The notes beneath the pieces were generated by a model. That model saw nothing but the letters and a program-made list of their open reading frames with translations. It did not search any database and was not told the DNA's origin. This document shows positions 13,701 to 28,570 of a stretch of 64,000 nt of DNA, piece after piece. The translations under genes were made by a program, and so were the position numbers. This stretch comes from Acanthacorydalis orientalis. Taxonomy: Eukaryota; Arthropoda; Insecta; Megaloptera; Corydalidae. The stretch is from contig CM068316.1 in NCBI GenBank assembly GCA_034766995.1, positions 15,798,571 to 15,862,570 on the forward strand. The letters run 5' to 3'. Within the stretch, counting starts at the first letter, position 1. The number at the start of each line of letters is the position of its first letter.

Positions 13701-14190
13701 AGATAACAGAAACCTAAACAATCCAAAAATACGATGTTTATCACGACAGATAATCCACCAATTTTGACATAACTAAAACAAGTCATCTAAAAGAAGTCTA
13801 GTTTTGGCTAATCAAAAGAGTATTGCTTTTCACTACAATTCCAAAATGTACATTTTGATAAAACCTCATTACAACCGATTTTTGAAAGTTATTTAACTTG
13901 AAGTCATACAAGAAAGTGTCTCGAATAAGCCTTGGTTCCATTACAACTTATTATAATTTCATACACACTGAAAAATATAATATTCAATAAAAAAAATATC
14001 AATTGATACATAGGATGGTTACATTTCAAATGACAATGACATTTATCTTTTGGAAAAAAAGAACTGAAAATAATCTAGAAACTTTTCAGGACTGCATCTT
14101 ATGTAAAATCCCTGAAATTTAATTGCGAAAAGGAATAACATTGTAGATAATTTAATGTAAAATGGATATAAGGAATACGATTCCAAAATT

Positions 14191-14191
14191 A

Positions 14192-14240
<49 letters not shown>

Positions 14241-14243
14241 ATA
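14191..14243. repeat. (TA)n microsatellite
   Basis: TA array with TATG interruptions at both ends. Confidence 0.95.
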
Positions 14244-15015
14244 TTGAGAAAGAGACAGGGATTTTTATGAAGTAATTTTCAATTATATCATTATATAATT
14301 AAACCGTTAACTATTTACATATAATCATTTTTTAATAATATAAAAAAGCAGTTTAAAATAAATTGAAAGTAAGAAATATAGTGTGATCGATTGAAATAAC
14401 GAAAAAGTTAAGTCTAAAGCAAACATCTGATGAACTGTTATCGTCTGAATATTCATAATGATAAAAGCTTGAATAAAAAGATGAGACATTAAAGTAAACT
14501 AATTTGGTTGAAATAAAATTTTCATCTTTTTTTAGTCAAAGGTATCTGTGATACGAGGGGGACTGGATTATCTGAAGCAGAATAAGTTAAAGAGACGAAA
14601 CACATTTTCACATTAAGCACTTCATTTTTAAGATGAAAATATATTTCGTCAAGATTATAATATTTTTTTCGCTTTCATTTAAGCATATTATGATAATTTC
14701 TGATTACATTATACAACCAAAATATACAACATTGATTATTTTCCATTTATATTTCAATCAATATTTTTGTTTGATCTCGGACTGTAATTATGTTCAGTGT
14801 TTTTTTTTTCGTTCCTAACGTAGGTGTTGATTTATTTTGATGGTTTACGTACACTCTTACAAAAAATATTATCTAATATTGTACATTAAAATTCTTTTAT
14901 GAACAAATAAAGCACCCACAATTGTCACACACACGCAAAAAAATATATACAGGTATATTATTTAATATCACTGAAGTCAGTTTTATATAATTAGTATATT
15001 TGCATATTTAAATTT

Positions 15016-15019
<4 letters not shown>
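14244..15019. other. AT-rich spacer
   Basis: No gene recognised. The 61-codon open frame at 14633-14818 is AT-driven and matches nothing I know. Confidence 0.45.
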
Positions 15020-15061
<42 letters not shown>

Positions 15062-15064
15062 TAT

Positions 15065-15144
<80 letters not shown>

Positions 15145-15155
15145 ATAGATATATC
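15020..15155. repeat. (TA)n microsatellite with TAGA interruptions
   Basis: About 135 bp, with ATAGATATAGATAT and ATATAGACATAT interruptions. Confidence 0.95.
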
Positions 15156-15662
15156 ATATGTATGTTTATGATAAATTAATTTAGTGGCGGGATTATCTTT
15201 GCAACAAAACTATGATCTATTACATTTTATTCTCTTAAATCCTTTGTTGAAAACATATAAAAAAATGGAATAGTTCCACTTTACGCATATGGTTGCAGCT
15301 TATTACAAACTTGACTACTTTTGCTGAAAATAAAATAATATAGAAAATAAAATATTTATTTAAATTGTTTGTATAACTATCTGTTTTACTTTTATACTCT
15401 TTTACTATTATAACAGTTCAAATTATTATAACAATCAAATGTATTAGATTGGTGCAAAAATAATTATGATTTTTATCATTTTAAAATTGGGACCGATATT
15501 TCTAATTACCATTATCTTTTGTTATAGCTATGTGTTACAATATTGTAAACAATCAAATTAGCACTACTGATTTCAGCTTATGGCTATTGTTTTTATTCTT
15601 TAGTATTATTGGATATAACTTCTTAAATTAGTCACGGAAAAAAGCATATTCGCGCGATTTTG

Positions 15663-16652
15663 ATGTATGAGTTTCAATTGGGACGTAAAGCAACAGAAAC
15701 TGCTCGAAATATCAAATTTGTTTTTGGCGAAGAGTCAATTAGTGAACGTACAGGTCAATACTGGTTCCAAAAATTTCGTAATGGAAACGAAAGCCTTGAT
15801 GATGAGTATGGTCGTGGACGTCCTTTGGATACAGACAATAATGATTTAGGAACCATTATTGAAGCAAACTCACGAAAAACAACTCGAGTGATGGAAGAAA
15901 AACTCAATGTTGATCATTCAACAGTTGTTCGACATTTGAGCCTAATTGGAAAAACAAAAAAATTGGATAAATGAATGCCGTATGAACTAAACGAACATCA
16001 AGAAATTCGGCGTTACAAAGTCTGCTCTGTGCTTCTTTTGGGTAAAAAAAATATTTTTTTTCTTGGTCGCATTGTCACATGTGATGAAAAGTGGATTCTA
16101 TACAACAATCGGAAACGTTCATCACAGTGGATAGATCGAGGAGAAGCACCAAAACAGTTTTCTAATCTGAAGCTTAATGAAGAAAAGATTATGGTCACTG
16201 TTTGGTGGTCAGCAAGTGGAATCATTCACTACAACTTATTAAATCCCCGTGAAACAATAACAACAGAAAAATGTTGTCAGGAAATTGAAAAAATACATGA
16301 GAAGTTGCATCGTTTATGGCTAGCATTAGTCAATGGAAGAGGACCAATTTTTATTCATAACAACGCCCGACCACACGTCTCACAAATGACTTTTAAAAAA
16401 ATAAATGAACTGGGTTATGAAACTTTACCTCACCCGCCTTATTCTCCAGACCTGTCTCCGACAGATTATCAGTTTTGAAAGAAACAGTGTAAATTCCTAC
16501 GAGAGAAGGTTTTTAATGATCAAACATCAGCTCAAATTGTTTTCGATGAATTTGTTAATTCCAGGACTCCAGAATTCTATCATGTAGGAATAAACAAACT
16601 TGTTTCCTGTTGGGAGAAATATGTGCAGGTCAATGGTCTTTATTTTGATTAA
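15663..16652 (+). pseudogene. mariner transposase pseudogene (irritans type)
   Basis: One continuous frame of about 330 codons interrupted by TGA at 15972-15974 (where relatives have the Trp of LDKWVP) and TGA at 16476-16478 (just after TDYQF). N-terminal blocks include GRKATETARNIKFVFGEESI, RGRP and VDHSTVVRHL. Catalytic region: first Asp in IVTCDEKWILYNN; second motif reads FIHNNARPHVSQ where HDNARPHV is expected, so the second catalytic Asp is Asn; third motif SPDLSPTDYQF keeps its Asp. The element is therefore dead three times over. Few other lesions are present, which suggests moderate age. Confidence 0.9.
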
Positions 16653-16668
16653 TTAATATAATTTTTAA

Positions 16669-16671
<3 letters not shown>

Positions 16672-16705
<34 letters not shown>
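16672..16705. repeat. (TA)n microsatellite inside the mariner
   Basis: TA array lying between the transposase end and the right terminus, so it expanded after or with insertion of the element. Confidence 0.93.
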
Positions 16706-16708
<3 letters not shown>

Positions 16709-16759
16709 TCTAATTACTCGATACATAAAAACCGCTATTATTTTTGCACCAATCCAATA

Positions 16760-18825
<2,066 letters not shown>

Positions 18826-19304
18826 ATGTACACACAAATTTTAACATGTATAGAGAATGTTCATAATAAAATATTTGAAATTTAAGCACATTAAAACTTG
18901 AAAATTGATACTTGTAAATTAATTACAATAAAAACGTGTATATCAATAACAATATATAAATTAGTTAGTAATTAATAAATTGTTTTAAACTTAACATCAC
19001 ATTTAATAACAAAATTATATAAAATTGTAACGTGCGTCGTCATTTTATTGATTATATTGAATCTGCATAGCATGATTATAAAAAATGGCGTGTTTGATTT
19101 ACATTTTAATACGTTTTTAAAAAACCTAACGTTGAAAAAATGATAAAACTATAATTCAGTAATTAAAGTAAATATGAAAAACAAATATTATCTTCTTAAA
19201 CTATATTAAAAAAATGTTTCTTCTTAATATAATTTATTATCCAAATATGTATGTACAACAAAAAATAACTTACAATTATACAAAAATACTTTCAAATCAT
19301 ACAC

Positions 19305-19305
<1 letters not shown>

Positions 19306-19382
<77 letters not shown>

Positions 19383-19384
19383 GT
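19306..19384. repeat. (TA)n microsatellite
   Basis: About 80 bp, nearly uninterrupted. Confidence 0.95.
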
Positions 19385-20417
19385 AGGTGCATAAAAATAG
19401 TGTCTTACTGATTAAACTTTATAGGATCATTTTTCAATTGTACTTATGTAGAAATGCATAAATAAATATATTATTCATTTGAAACTTTATTTTTGTAGAA
19501 TTACCATTTTAACTACATATAGTTTCACAAATTACTTTTTTACATCTCACAAACTCATAAAAAATATAAAAAAAAATCAAATTAATTGAATTCTAGTTAG
19601 GAAGAAAAGTGGATCTACTCTGAGGAATTAGAGATAATGAATTTAAGAAATATACCCACATAACTTTTATTCACACGCTAATTTTGTTAAATACAGGAAG
19701 GAGATATCATAAATAAATTAATTAAAAAATGTAATTGGTTTTCTGTGATTAGTATTCTGAAAACAATGGCATTACCATCGAAATGTCCACATTTATTAAT
19801 TAAAAAATATTTGATACTAGAAGAATATGGATTTAGAATAAATATATACCATCTTTTAAAGTATACATAACAAGAACACATAAATTGGTATATGTATATA
19901 TATATATATATATATATTACTTTTTTGGTAAGGAAAATACATATTCTTTAATTTTTAACATGTTGAATAATAAACTAACATCACAAAAGTAATTAAAAGA
20001 ATTAAGATTTTAATATTATTCATAACTACAGTAAATATTAATTAATATAAATATTAAAGTAAAAATTAATAATTTGTATTTTCTCAATTATAAATCTGTA
20101 AAAAATAAACATTTAAAAGGAAACAATTAACAACCAAAATAAAAATTAAAATGTATTTCATAAAAAACAATTATACACAAATTTTAAATAGCAGATATAT
20201 AATCTGTATATACACAATTTTACCAGTAATACAAATTCAAAAAAATGAATCTATACATATATTTTTCATGAACATAAATTCACAATAATCACAGTTTACA
20301 TACCATTTCATACTTTCTAAATCAATTACCATTTCTTACTTAAAAACAAATCTCGTTGAACTCTAATTTTTGTTTAGAAATGACACATTTTCACTTTTCA
20401 AAATAAATATAATCCAA

Positions 20418-20419
<2 letters not shown>

Positions 20420-20466
<47 letters not shown>
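20420..20466. repeat. (TA)n microsatellite
   Basis: Uninterrupted TA array. Confidence 0.95.
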
Positions 20467-20467
<1 letters not shown>

Positions 20468-21962
20468 TATTGATACTTTTTGATTAAATAAATCAATACG
20501 ATCCTTTAGACAATACAAAATATAAATATTTCAATTAATGAATTAAGAATACTCATTCTTTGATTGCAATAAAGAATTCAAAATAGATTTGTATTTTTAA
20601 CAAAATTGAATTATAGCTATTAATTCACTATTGAATTCAGTTTTTCCATACAGTTTTATATTTATATTTTTTTATTATCAATCATTACTACAGAAAATAT
20701 TATATTATCTTTTTGAGTCTGTCTCTAACTTTAAAATAATCTAGACTTTCAGCAAATGAATTCAACTCGATTAGAATAAGTGTTTACAATTACTTTTTTA
20801 ACTTTTAATATATGAAGTCAACTGTTTCTCAAATAAATTAAAAATATTCATCGATACAATATCGAATTAATGTTATTATAAAATCATTTAAAATAGCACA
20901 ATACTTAAAATTAAGAGAGTAAATCAATAAAATGTACAAGTATAATAATATTTCCATACTTATTAGTTTTATCAAAATAGATCAAAAGTAAATAATGATA
21001 AAATTACATTCAATAATCTTACATCTACTCAGTATAACAAAATTAAATTTTTTCATGGATGTAAATATAAAAATATAAATGTATATAGTTACATATTTTT
21101 ATTACTGTTGTAGCACCACAAATTATTTAAATATGTACAAGAGCCAAATATATATTTTTTAAATTTAATTTTAACTTTTTCAATTTGTGTCAATACTTAT
21201 TCTATAAATGAATGAATTTTTTTTGTACATTTCTCTTATAATGACACTGTTCCTTACTATACATGTTTTATATTACTATTTATTGGCATTTGCATTATTT
21301 TAAAAGGACATATATTTTTGACAACTATTAAAAAAGACACCATCTTTGAGTTTGTTTTTCTTTCTATTTCATATCATCAAATTTAATAAACAAGCATTGG
21401 TATCACATAGCGAAATTCGTTAAATATTTTTATAATTATTTAAAACCTTACGTGATACGAACACAAAATAACATAGATAATATGTAAAATAGAAGAAAAC
21501 ATTTGTTTAAAATCAATTTATATCCATGCATTACAAATTGCCATTTTAATAACACTACTATAAAGTGGATTTTAAGATTTACATTTATGAAAACAATCTT
21601 AGTTTCAAACTTTTTACTGTGTTAAAAATCCAAGTAATGTTTCAAAATATAAATATTTATATAATTATTTGTGATTAAGTACTTTGTACTTATATTTTTT
21701 CAAGTTTATATTGCATGCATTTTATGCATTTTTTAGTAAATCAACTAGATATCTGTTGCTTTATTTTTAAATATTTACAATTAAAAAAAGAATAGAAAAA
21801 TAAAAGTTTAATGCATTATTATAGTCATGGCATAAAATAATGCAAATACTATAATGAACTACATGTAAAAACAACTATTTAACCATAACATTCTGAATAT
21901 AAAATTTCAACATTACTAACTATAGAATTATCAAAAAATGTCAACAGATTCGGTGTTAGCTT

Positions 21963-22370
21963 TTATTCTTGTTTTATACTTGAAACTGAACTACCACTAA
22001 AACTGTCTATTAACTTTGTTCCTGTACTTTCATCAGATAACAATTTTTCTAAGTCACCAGCATCTATATTGAGGTTTTTTGACGTACCGGCATGTGCTAA
22101 AAACAGTTCTTTCAAAAAGCCCAGCTCTTTCGTAAGTGTTTTCACTTTTTCTTCTAAAATAGTATTTTCGTTTCTTAAATGTGTCACTCTGGCTAAAGTT
22201 TCTTGCGTACGCATTTTCGATTTTACTCGACTTCTTTTGACAGCCTGATTATTCCTTTCACGTTTTTTCCTGTAATCATCTGATGCATCATCTGATTCCA
22301 TTGAATCATGACTACTAGCAATTCTTCGTTTATTCGAAGAACTAGCAGATTCGTTACTCCTTCTCGGCAT
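21963..22370 (-). CDS. C/EBP-gamma-like bZIP transcription factor
   Basis: A 135-aa protein expected to bind DNA as a dimer in the nucleus. The basic region lies at about residues 33-54 (YRKKRERNNQAVKRSRVKSK), with the N-N-x-A-V-x-x-S-R signature of the C/EBP class. It is followed by a leucine zipper at about 59-93 with the distinctive block LTKELGFLKELFLAHAG. This matches vertebrate C/EBP-gamma and insect Irbp18-type proteins better than other C/EBPs, which carry long N-terminal activation domains absent here. The C/EBP-gamma class lacks strong activation domains and usually acts through heterodimers; in flies the relative partners an ATF4-type protein. The N terminus is Ser/Asp-rich. The coding region is one exon. 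A splice acceptor (minus-strand TTTTCATAACAG, ending at 22401) just upstream suggests a separate 5' UTR exon. A divergent GALE gene starts about 1.75 kb away. Confidence 0.93.
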   Translation of the reverse strand: MPRRSNESASSSNKRRIASSHDSMESDDASDDYRKKRERNNQAVKRSRVKSKMRTQETLARVTHLRNENTILEEKVKTLTKELGFLKELFLAHAGTSKNLNIDAGDLEKLLSDESTGTKLIDSFSGSSVSSIKQE

Positions 22371-22403
22371 GGTTGTACTGTTTTCGCTTAAATGTTGTAC
22401 CTG
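22371..22403 (-). other. probable 5' UTR segment and splice acceptor of the bZIP gene
   Basis: On the minus strand the sequence TTGTGTTTTCATAACAG is a good 3' splice site whose AG is at 22401-22402. The exon would then start 30 bases before the ATG. The upstream exon was not located. Confidence 0.45.
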
Positions 22404-24123
22404 TTATGAAAACACAATAAATATTATTATTTAAATTTATAAATCGTGTATTAAAAAATACCAGTCTGGCGAATTTTATAAGGAAAATATTTATTTGAAA
22501 GACATAACCTCAATACATGACGTTTCTTTGTTATATTGATAAATTGAATTGTTTTTAAACAATAACAACAAACCTCAACACTAGCACAAAAATTGTTCAA
22601 TTTTTTGATATAAAATATTATAATTTATTCTTATTTTTATATCCAGGAACTGCCTCACTTATGGTATTTTATCAAATATGAAAAAGTATGATGCAATATG
22701 TTAGACTTGCAAATATATAATTGGGCACTGAGTCATATCTACATTTTGTCAATATAAAAAAGAAACGAAAATATATTAAATCCCAAAAAAATGCAGCATA
22801 ATTTTAGAAGACTAGAGCATACTGTTTGGTGACGATTATAATAATTTAATGAATAAGAAATGTTTGAAATTGCTCTAACTGGAATGTATTTAAACAGGAA
22901 AAGAGAGACGGGAGTTTAAATATAATTTACTTCATGATCATATCCTTCTAAACATGTTCAATACATATTTATTGTTACTATGTATTCAAATTCTATTTGT
23001 AACAATTGTTTATTGATAAAAAATGTGTCGATTATGACTAGCCACGTTACATCCCTTCATAAACGTTTATCAGCTGTGTACACATATTCATAATAATGGT
23101 CATAAATTTTATTTATGTGTTAACATAATCTTGTTTTTTTACTGTCATACTGTTCTTTTTTATACGTATTAGCGATTTCTTTAATGTTCAGTAGTTAAAA
23201 AAGGTATGTTGAAGTGATACAAGATATGGTTATCTAATATTCAGTGATCAGAACAGTTTATAATTATTTTTTATCACGGTACGTATTTGCATGTAAAAAA
23301 TATTTCTACTATGTATTCATACACTTTACTAACCTTATTTCAACAAACTTGTCTCTTTGGAAAAGGGTTGACTTTGCTAATGTTGATTTGTTTAAGGGTA
23401 TATACATATAAGAAAGCGGGACTTTCAAAATAATCTACTGTGAATTGAATTCATTGAAAATTCGTTTTAAAAACTTATTTTTATTTTATTCATTTTTACA
23501 ATGCTTGCAGATAAAAACACTATTAATTATATTGAGTAACGAAGGGTTAATATTTTTATGGAATATTACACACACCAATATATATATATATATATATTGA
23601 TTGTAAATAAGATCATTGACAGTGTTGATAATTTATGTTTATTTTACTGATAAGAAGATAAATGAACGGTTAGAATAAGTTCAATTAAACAAGAATAAAA
23701 TCTATTAATAGATTAGTTTATACTCTCATTCAGTAGTTGTACGTGTAAGAATTGCAAAATAAATAAATGTATTCTTTTAATTTGCATATATAGTTTTTTA
23801 AATATTTTTGAGACGTGTGTTATATTATTAGGCTATTAAAAATAATTATTCATACAGTTTTGTTGTGTAATAAAATCGTGTTGAAAGGGGGTTTGTTAAT
23901 TTTTAATAATTTTTCTTCTCTATGATATTATTTATTTGTAATTTAGAATATAAAATTATAAAAATAATTATATTATTACATTCCTAGCATTTAATAATAC
24001 TTTTAAAACTGCATCGTACGCAATATTTGAAAACTGCTAATTTACTTCTATTATTTCTAAGCTTGCGCTATTTTCACTTCAATTTTCTTCGGCAAAAAAG
24101 GGGTTTCTACAATATACAACAGA
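22404..24123. other. intergenic region between divergent bZIP and GALE genes
   Basis: Presumably holds both promoters and 5' UTRs, but no clear core promoter was recognised. A short TA array lies at 23577-23597. The GALE start codon is immediately preceded by TACAACAG|A, which could be a splice acceptor, so a GALE 5' UTR exon may also lie here. Confidence 0.5.
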
Positions 24124-24384
24124 ATGGCAGCATGTGCTTGTCCAAAATCAAAAACGGTACTGGTGACTGGTGGTGCTGGCTATGTGGGTTCACATACGGT
24201 TGTGGAACTTTTGAAAAATGGTTACGAAGTTGTGTCAGTCGATAATTTAGTAAATTGTTATGCAGAAAATGAAAATGAAAAACCGGAGGTGTTGAAACGT
24301 GTAGAGAAAATAACGGGTAAAACGATTACATCTTATAATTGCGATATAAGAGACCGTGAAAAATTGGATTCAATTTTCAAAAAT
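24124..24384 (+). CDS. GALE: UDP-glucose 4-epimerase, coding exon 1
   Basis: First of five coding exons of UDP-galactose/UDP-glucose 4-epimerase, which interconverts UDP-galactose and UDP-glucose in the cytosol using tightly bound NAD (Leloir pathway) and usually also the N-acetyl forms. Exon 1 gives residues 1-87 and contains the Rossmann NAD-binding motif [10 protein letters not shown] (residues 15-24) and the acidic end of the second strand, VVSVDNLVN. The exon ends ...FKN before GTAAGA at 24385, phase 0. The ATG is chosen because it lies about 10 residues before the first Rossmann strand, as in other GALEs, and sits in GAATGGCAG context. The five exons sum to 361 aa, close to the ~350 of animal GALE. 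Confidence 0.95.
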
Positions 24385-24451
24385 GTAAGATATCGGGATT
24401 AGACTGTATATTGATTTGAGTATATTATTGATCAAAATTTTCAAATAATAG

Positions 24452-24583
<132 letters not shown>

Positions 24584-24623
24584 TAAATCTATTAATGAAT
24601 ACTGACTTGTGTGTACTTTGAAG

Positions 24624-24803
24624 GTAATGAAAGCAAATAATGTAACAAAATTAGTATTTTCGTCTTCTGCCACCGTTTATGGTACTCCTCAAACACTGCC
24701 AATCACTGAAGAACATCCTACGGGTCAAGGATGTACGAATCCGTACGGAAAAACAAAATATTTCGTAGAGGAAATATTAAAAGATGTCTGTACTGCAGAT
24801 GAT
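24624..24803 (+). CDS. GALE: UDP-glucose 4-epimerase, coding exon 3 (catalytic motifs)
   Basis: 60 codons (residues 126-185), from after TTTGAAG (AG at 24622-24623) to GTACGT at 24804, phase 0. Contains FSSSATVYG with the catalytic Ser (residue 140, equivalent to human Ser132) and NPYGKTK with the YxxxK pair Tyr166/Lys170 (human Tyr157/Lys161). Both key motifs are intact, so the enzyme should be active. One residue is inserted relative to the human enzyme in HPTGQGCTN. Confidence 0.95.
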
Positions 24804-25302
24804 GTACGTTGAATATAATAAATATTGCTTATTTAAGGGTAAAGTGACAACTCAAGAGAATAGAAATCTGTTTTTCTTGTTTTAACACTACTAAAAAATA
24901 TAATATTAGAATTGAATCGAATAAAGAATTTGGACTGGGATTTTTTCTATAAAACAACCTGTCTATGATAACGATTAAAAAAATTAATAATTTATATTAT
25001 GTTTACAATTTAAGAAACCCACTTTGAACAGTCGGTCTGGTTTGGTTGGCAGTTGGTCCGAATGTCCTATAATCAATTCGCCCTTGTTAATGTTTTTATA
25101 ATAACAGTGTTGCTTCAACTGTTCATATTGTGTTTTTAAATAAAAGCGGTATCAAAATTTTAAAAATATGTACTACAGTCAAAAAGAAATTTAAAATGCT
25201 TCGTGAAAAAATTACAATTTTCTAGTTATGTCACTTTTCTTTGAAGTAAGTGATATATGAAAGAATACAAAATTTATTATTCATAAACACGTATTTTTTT
25301 AG

Positions 25303-25431
<129 letters not shown>

Positions 25432-25464
25432 TAATGTAGACATAAATGTTGGATTATGTATACA

Positions 25465-25468
<4 letters not shown>

Positions 25469-25520
<52 letters not shown>
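25469..25520. repeat. (TA)n microsatellite in GALE intron 4
   Basis: Uninterrupted TA array. Confidence 0.95.
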
Positions 25521-25525
<5 letters not shown>

Positions 25526-25939
25526 CTGGAGTCTCTAATAGGCTAAATGAGTACATACTTAGGACATCAGTAAAGCAGAAGCACTAAACAAATTATTTTT
25601 TTAATGAATTTGATATTTGAAAAAGCACTTAATTTTTTTAAATTTCAACGGACGTTTAAACCTTAACATATAAACTTACTCTTTTTGAATTATTGATTTC
25701 AAAAATGTATCCTCATACCAAATCTAGTTAACAGTGCTAAAATTTACAGTAGGGTTGAAATAGTTTAATGTGTTAATTACACTGTTATTATCAAACTAAA
25801 GAGGGTTTCATAATAAATAATTAAGAAAAAACGTTTTAATCATATTTTATGTAGAATTGATTGCTTTTTTATATATGCTTAATTAAAAGTAAGTAATTCT
25901 GTAGGTAGATCACACTTACACTTAAAAATAATCACAAAG

Positions 25940-25980
<41 letters not shown>

Positions 25981-27444
25981 ACCTGAACAAGGTTCGTAAT
26001 ATTTTAAAAGCGTATTCTACGGACAATTTTATAAAAAACGCATGCAAAAACATATTCAGTCTTGTTGTATTTTCTAGGTACTGCCTTTGAAAGATTTCGA
26101 ACCAAATTGAATACTACAGAGGTGTATCTTTTACTAGTTAAAATAATAATGCGTGTTTTATTCATGTAATGTGTAAATATCACTAATCTTTACAAAAAAC
26201 ACTTTAAATTTATGGCTTTTTTTATTCTACTGTGGTTATTAGCCCTATAGCTCTGTAATATCCGATTTTGTTTAAAATATTTTAAATAGGATATATTCAA
26301 AATGGGTAGAAATCAAACATTGGCTTCCATATTTGTTAATAAATTTGATCTTGGAATATGCTATTAACATATTATGAGTAGAACTCAACTCTCTCTCTCT
26401 CTCTATCCCTCCTCTTTTATCTCTCCCTATATGTATATATTACTTATTTTACTCTGTACGTTTAATAGAAGTATATGTTTTGTGCCTTTTCTGTGATAAA
26501 ATTTTACTGTTTTTTCACTAGTCAATTTGGATATTTTAAGTTTTTTTTTATTAAAATACTTAAATTTATGTAGAAGAATAAATAAACAAAGGAGTGATAA
26601 ATATTAATGGGCTATAAATTTGTAGATTATTTTAATTTTTTTTGCGATTTTATTAGTTATGTTTTACTTAAACTGTTTTTGAAAACGAAATGTTATACAA
26701 AAAACTGTTTTTACTAACCTTTAAAAGAGTAATGCTATTTCAGAATTGATTTTAAACATTGGGTGCTTTTCTATCAATGAAATGTAGAATAATATAATTA
26801 TTTGTGTGTACATCTTGTTTATTTTTTAATAGTATTTTTAATTATTATTAAAAAGTTGCAGACTTCTGTATTATTATTATTACATGAATGTGTCTTGTAA
26901 TAAAAAAAAACATATTTTTTATTGAAAAAAGAAACATGTTATCCAAAGAAATTCAAAAAAAATTTTTTTAAAGCAAATATACATACATACATATATATAT
27001 GTATATATATACATATACACTCTGTAATAATTAATTCTACATTTTTTCCTAACCAGTCTGGACTTAATTTAAAAAAATATTTAATTTTCTTCTACTGGAC
27101 TGTTTTATTTCTTTTAAGTATTAGTTTTGCATAAAAAACTCATTAAAATTTGATGTGTAGAACTTTTTTACTTCGAAATATATTTTTTAAATATTTAAAA
27201 AAAATAATATTAAAGATAAATGAATGTACTATTTAGAAAATCATTGTTTTCTAACATTTTAAACTCGATTCCGTAACATGAGAATTAAAACATGGAAACT
27301 GCAATTTAGTGTTTTAAATTTTATCTATAAAAATTTATTTGTATAAAATCTACCTGATTAACATTTTTCCTTATTTTCATCATTTTTCTATGATTATGAC
27401 TAGAGTTTAACTGATAATACATGGTTAGTAATAGGAAATTTATA

Positions 27445-28049
27445 TTAATTCCTTGACACGCGAAGTAATTGAAATTCGATATGACCAAAAAATACTATTT
27501 ATTTCCCAGTTTAACATTTGTTGTAAGCTTTACAAAGAAAATAATATACATTGCTAAATATTATAATTCAATACTAATAATTAAAATTAATAAAGAATAA
27601 TTAAATAATAAATTAATCAATTATTCAATAGTCCTGTAGAGTATGAAACTTTTCGAAATATTCTTGTAAATGTAGAGGTATTTGACATTTTTTACACTGC
27701 CATGTCGTTTCGCTTCTTATATTATTTTTTGAGCACACGTGTCGTCTCTTTGCAGGGTGTTACTTTTTACTAGTGGAAGGATATGTTTAGGAAAATGTGT
27801 CCTCAATCGAGTAGTCCATTTGGCTTTCACTGTCACTTTTGTACAAATTCAAAACAGACATGTTGCAGGATTCGTTTCTAGGGTTCACACTTTAACACTG
27901 AATAAATATATAATTATTTCCTTCTAATATTTGTTTTGTAGTTGCACTAAAGCGAATTAAATCTGCGTACGTCTCAGAGACACCAATGTTTACAATGGCA
28001 TAAGAAACACATGACGTATCTGAGATGTCTTTGTATGTCAAAGGGTTAA
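27445..28049. mobile_element. possible TTAA-flanked non-autonomous piggyBac-like element
   Basis: The left edge reads TTAATTCCTTGACACGCGAA. The right edge, on the minus strand, reads TTAACCCTTTGACATACAAA. Both begin with TTAA followed by an imperfect inverted CC(T)TTGACA, and the interior is GC-richer than the intron around it. The terminal match is short, so this is tentative. Confidence 0.35.
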
Positions 28050-28514
28050 ATAATATTTCATACACGCGAATTTTTGGATTGATATCAATACATAGTATTA
28101 GCAAAATGATTCCTGTTTTATTTTGAAAATAATTTAAATGTATAATCTGTGGTTCATCGGTCATTTGTTTTTCCTATTTTTTAACATTTGAATAGCTCGT
28201 TCAATTCAAATAAGTTTCATATCTGAAATTTATAGATTTATTTATTGATGGCATTGCCATTATTGAAAATTTCCCGATTTTTATTTCTAAACGTTGAATT
28301 TGAATCATTTTTAACAAAAAACCATTTGTATCAGTATTTTAATGCTTTTGTAGAATTGTGCTGGAGGTATTCAATATTTTAAGTATATTTTTTAATTTTG
28401 AAAGCATTATCGATTATGTAACTAATTTTTTATAAACTTTTTGAGGACTGCTTGATATGGTACTTATTTTTTCCATGTATTTTAAAGTATTTTTTAACAT
28501 ACACATATGCATAC

Positions 28515-28568
<54 letters not shown>
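28515..28568. repeat. (TA)n microsatellite in GALE intron 4
   Basis: Uninterrupted TA array. Confidence 0.95.

Positions 28569-28570
<2 letters not shown>

Larger units (their letters stand above)
15444..16757 (+). mobile_element. near full-length irritans-type mariner, inactive
   Basis: Termini TTAGATTGGTGCAAAAATAA (left) and its imperfect complement (right, ending CACCAATCCAA) are flanked by TA at 15442-15443 and 16758-16759. Length is 1314 bp, close to the ~1.29 kb of intact irritans-type elements. The excess is a (TA)n insert at 16672-16705 in the 3' untranslated part. The transposase frame runs from 15663 to about 16652 and is broken by two nonsense codons. Confidence 0.92.
18826..21962. 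other. AT-rich stretch including the probable 3' UTR of the bZIP gene
   Basis: No gene recognised on either strand. (TA)n arrays lie at 19306-19384, 19892-19918 and 20420-20466. The part just left of 21963 is downstream of the minus-strand bZIP gene and probably contains its 3' UTR. Many AATAAA-like hexamers occur by composition alone, so I place no poly(A) site. Confidence 0.5.

Noticed and set aside
24027..24245. Alternative 72-codon frame over GALE exon 1
   Set aside because: It is an out-of-frame shadow; the NAD-binding motif is read only in the frame starting at 24124.
27739..28164. Frames inside GALE intron 4 as a nested gene
   Set aside because: No domain or splice context; the segment is better explained by a possible TTAA element.
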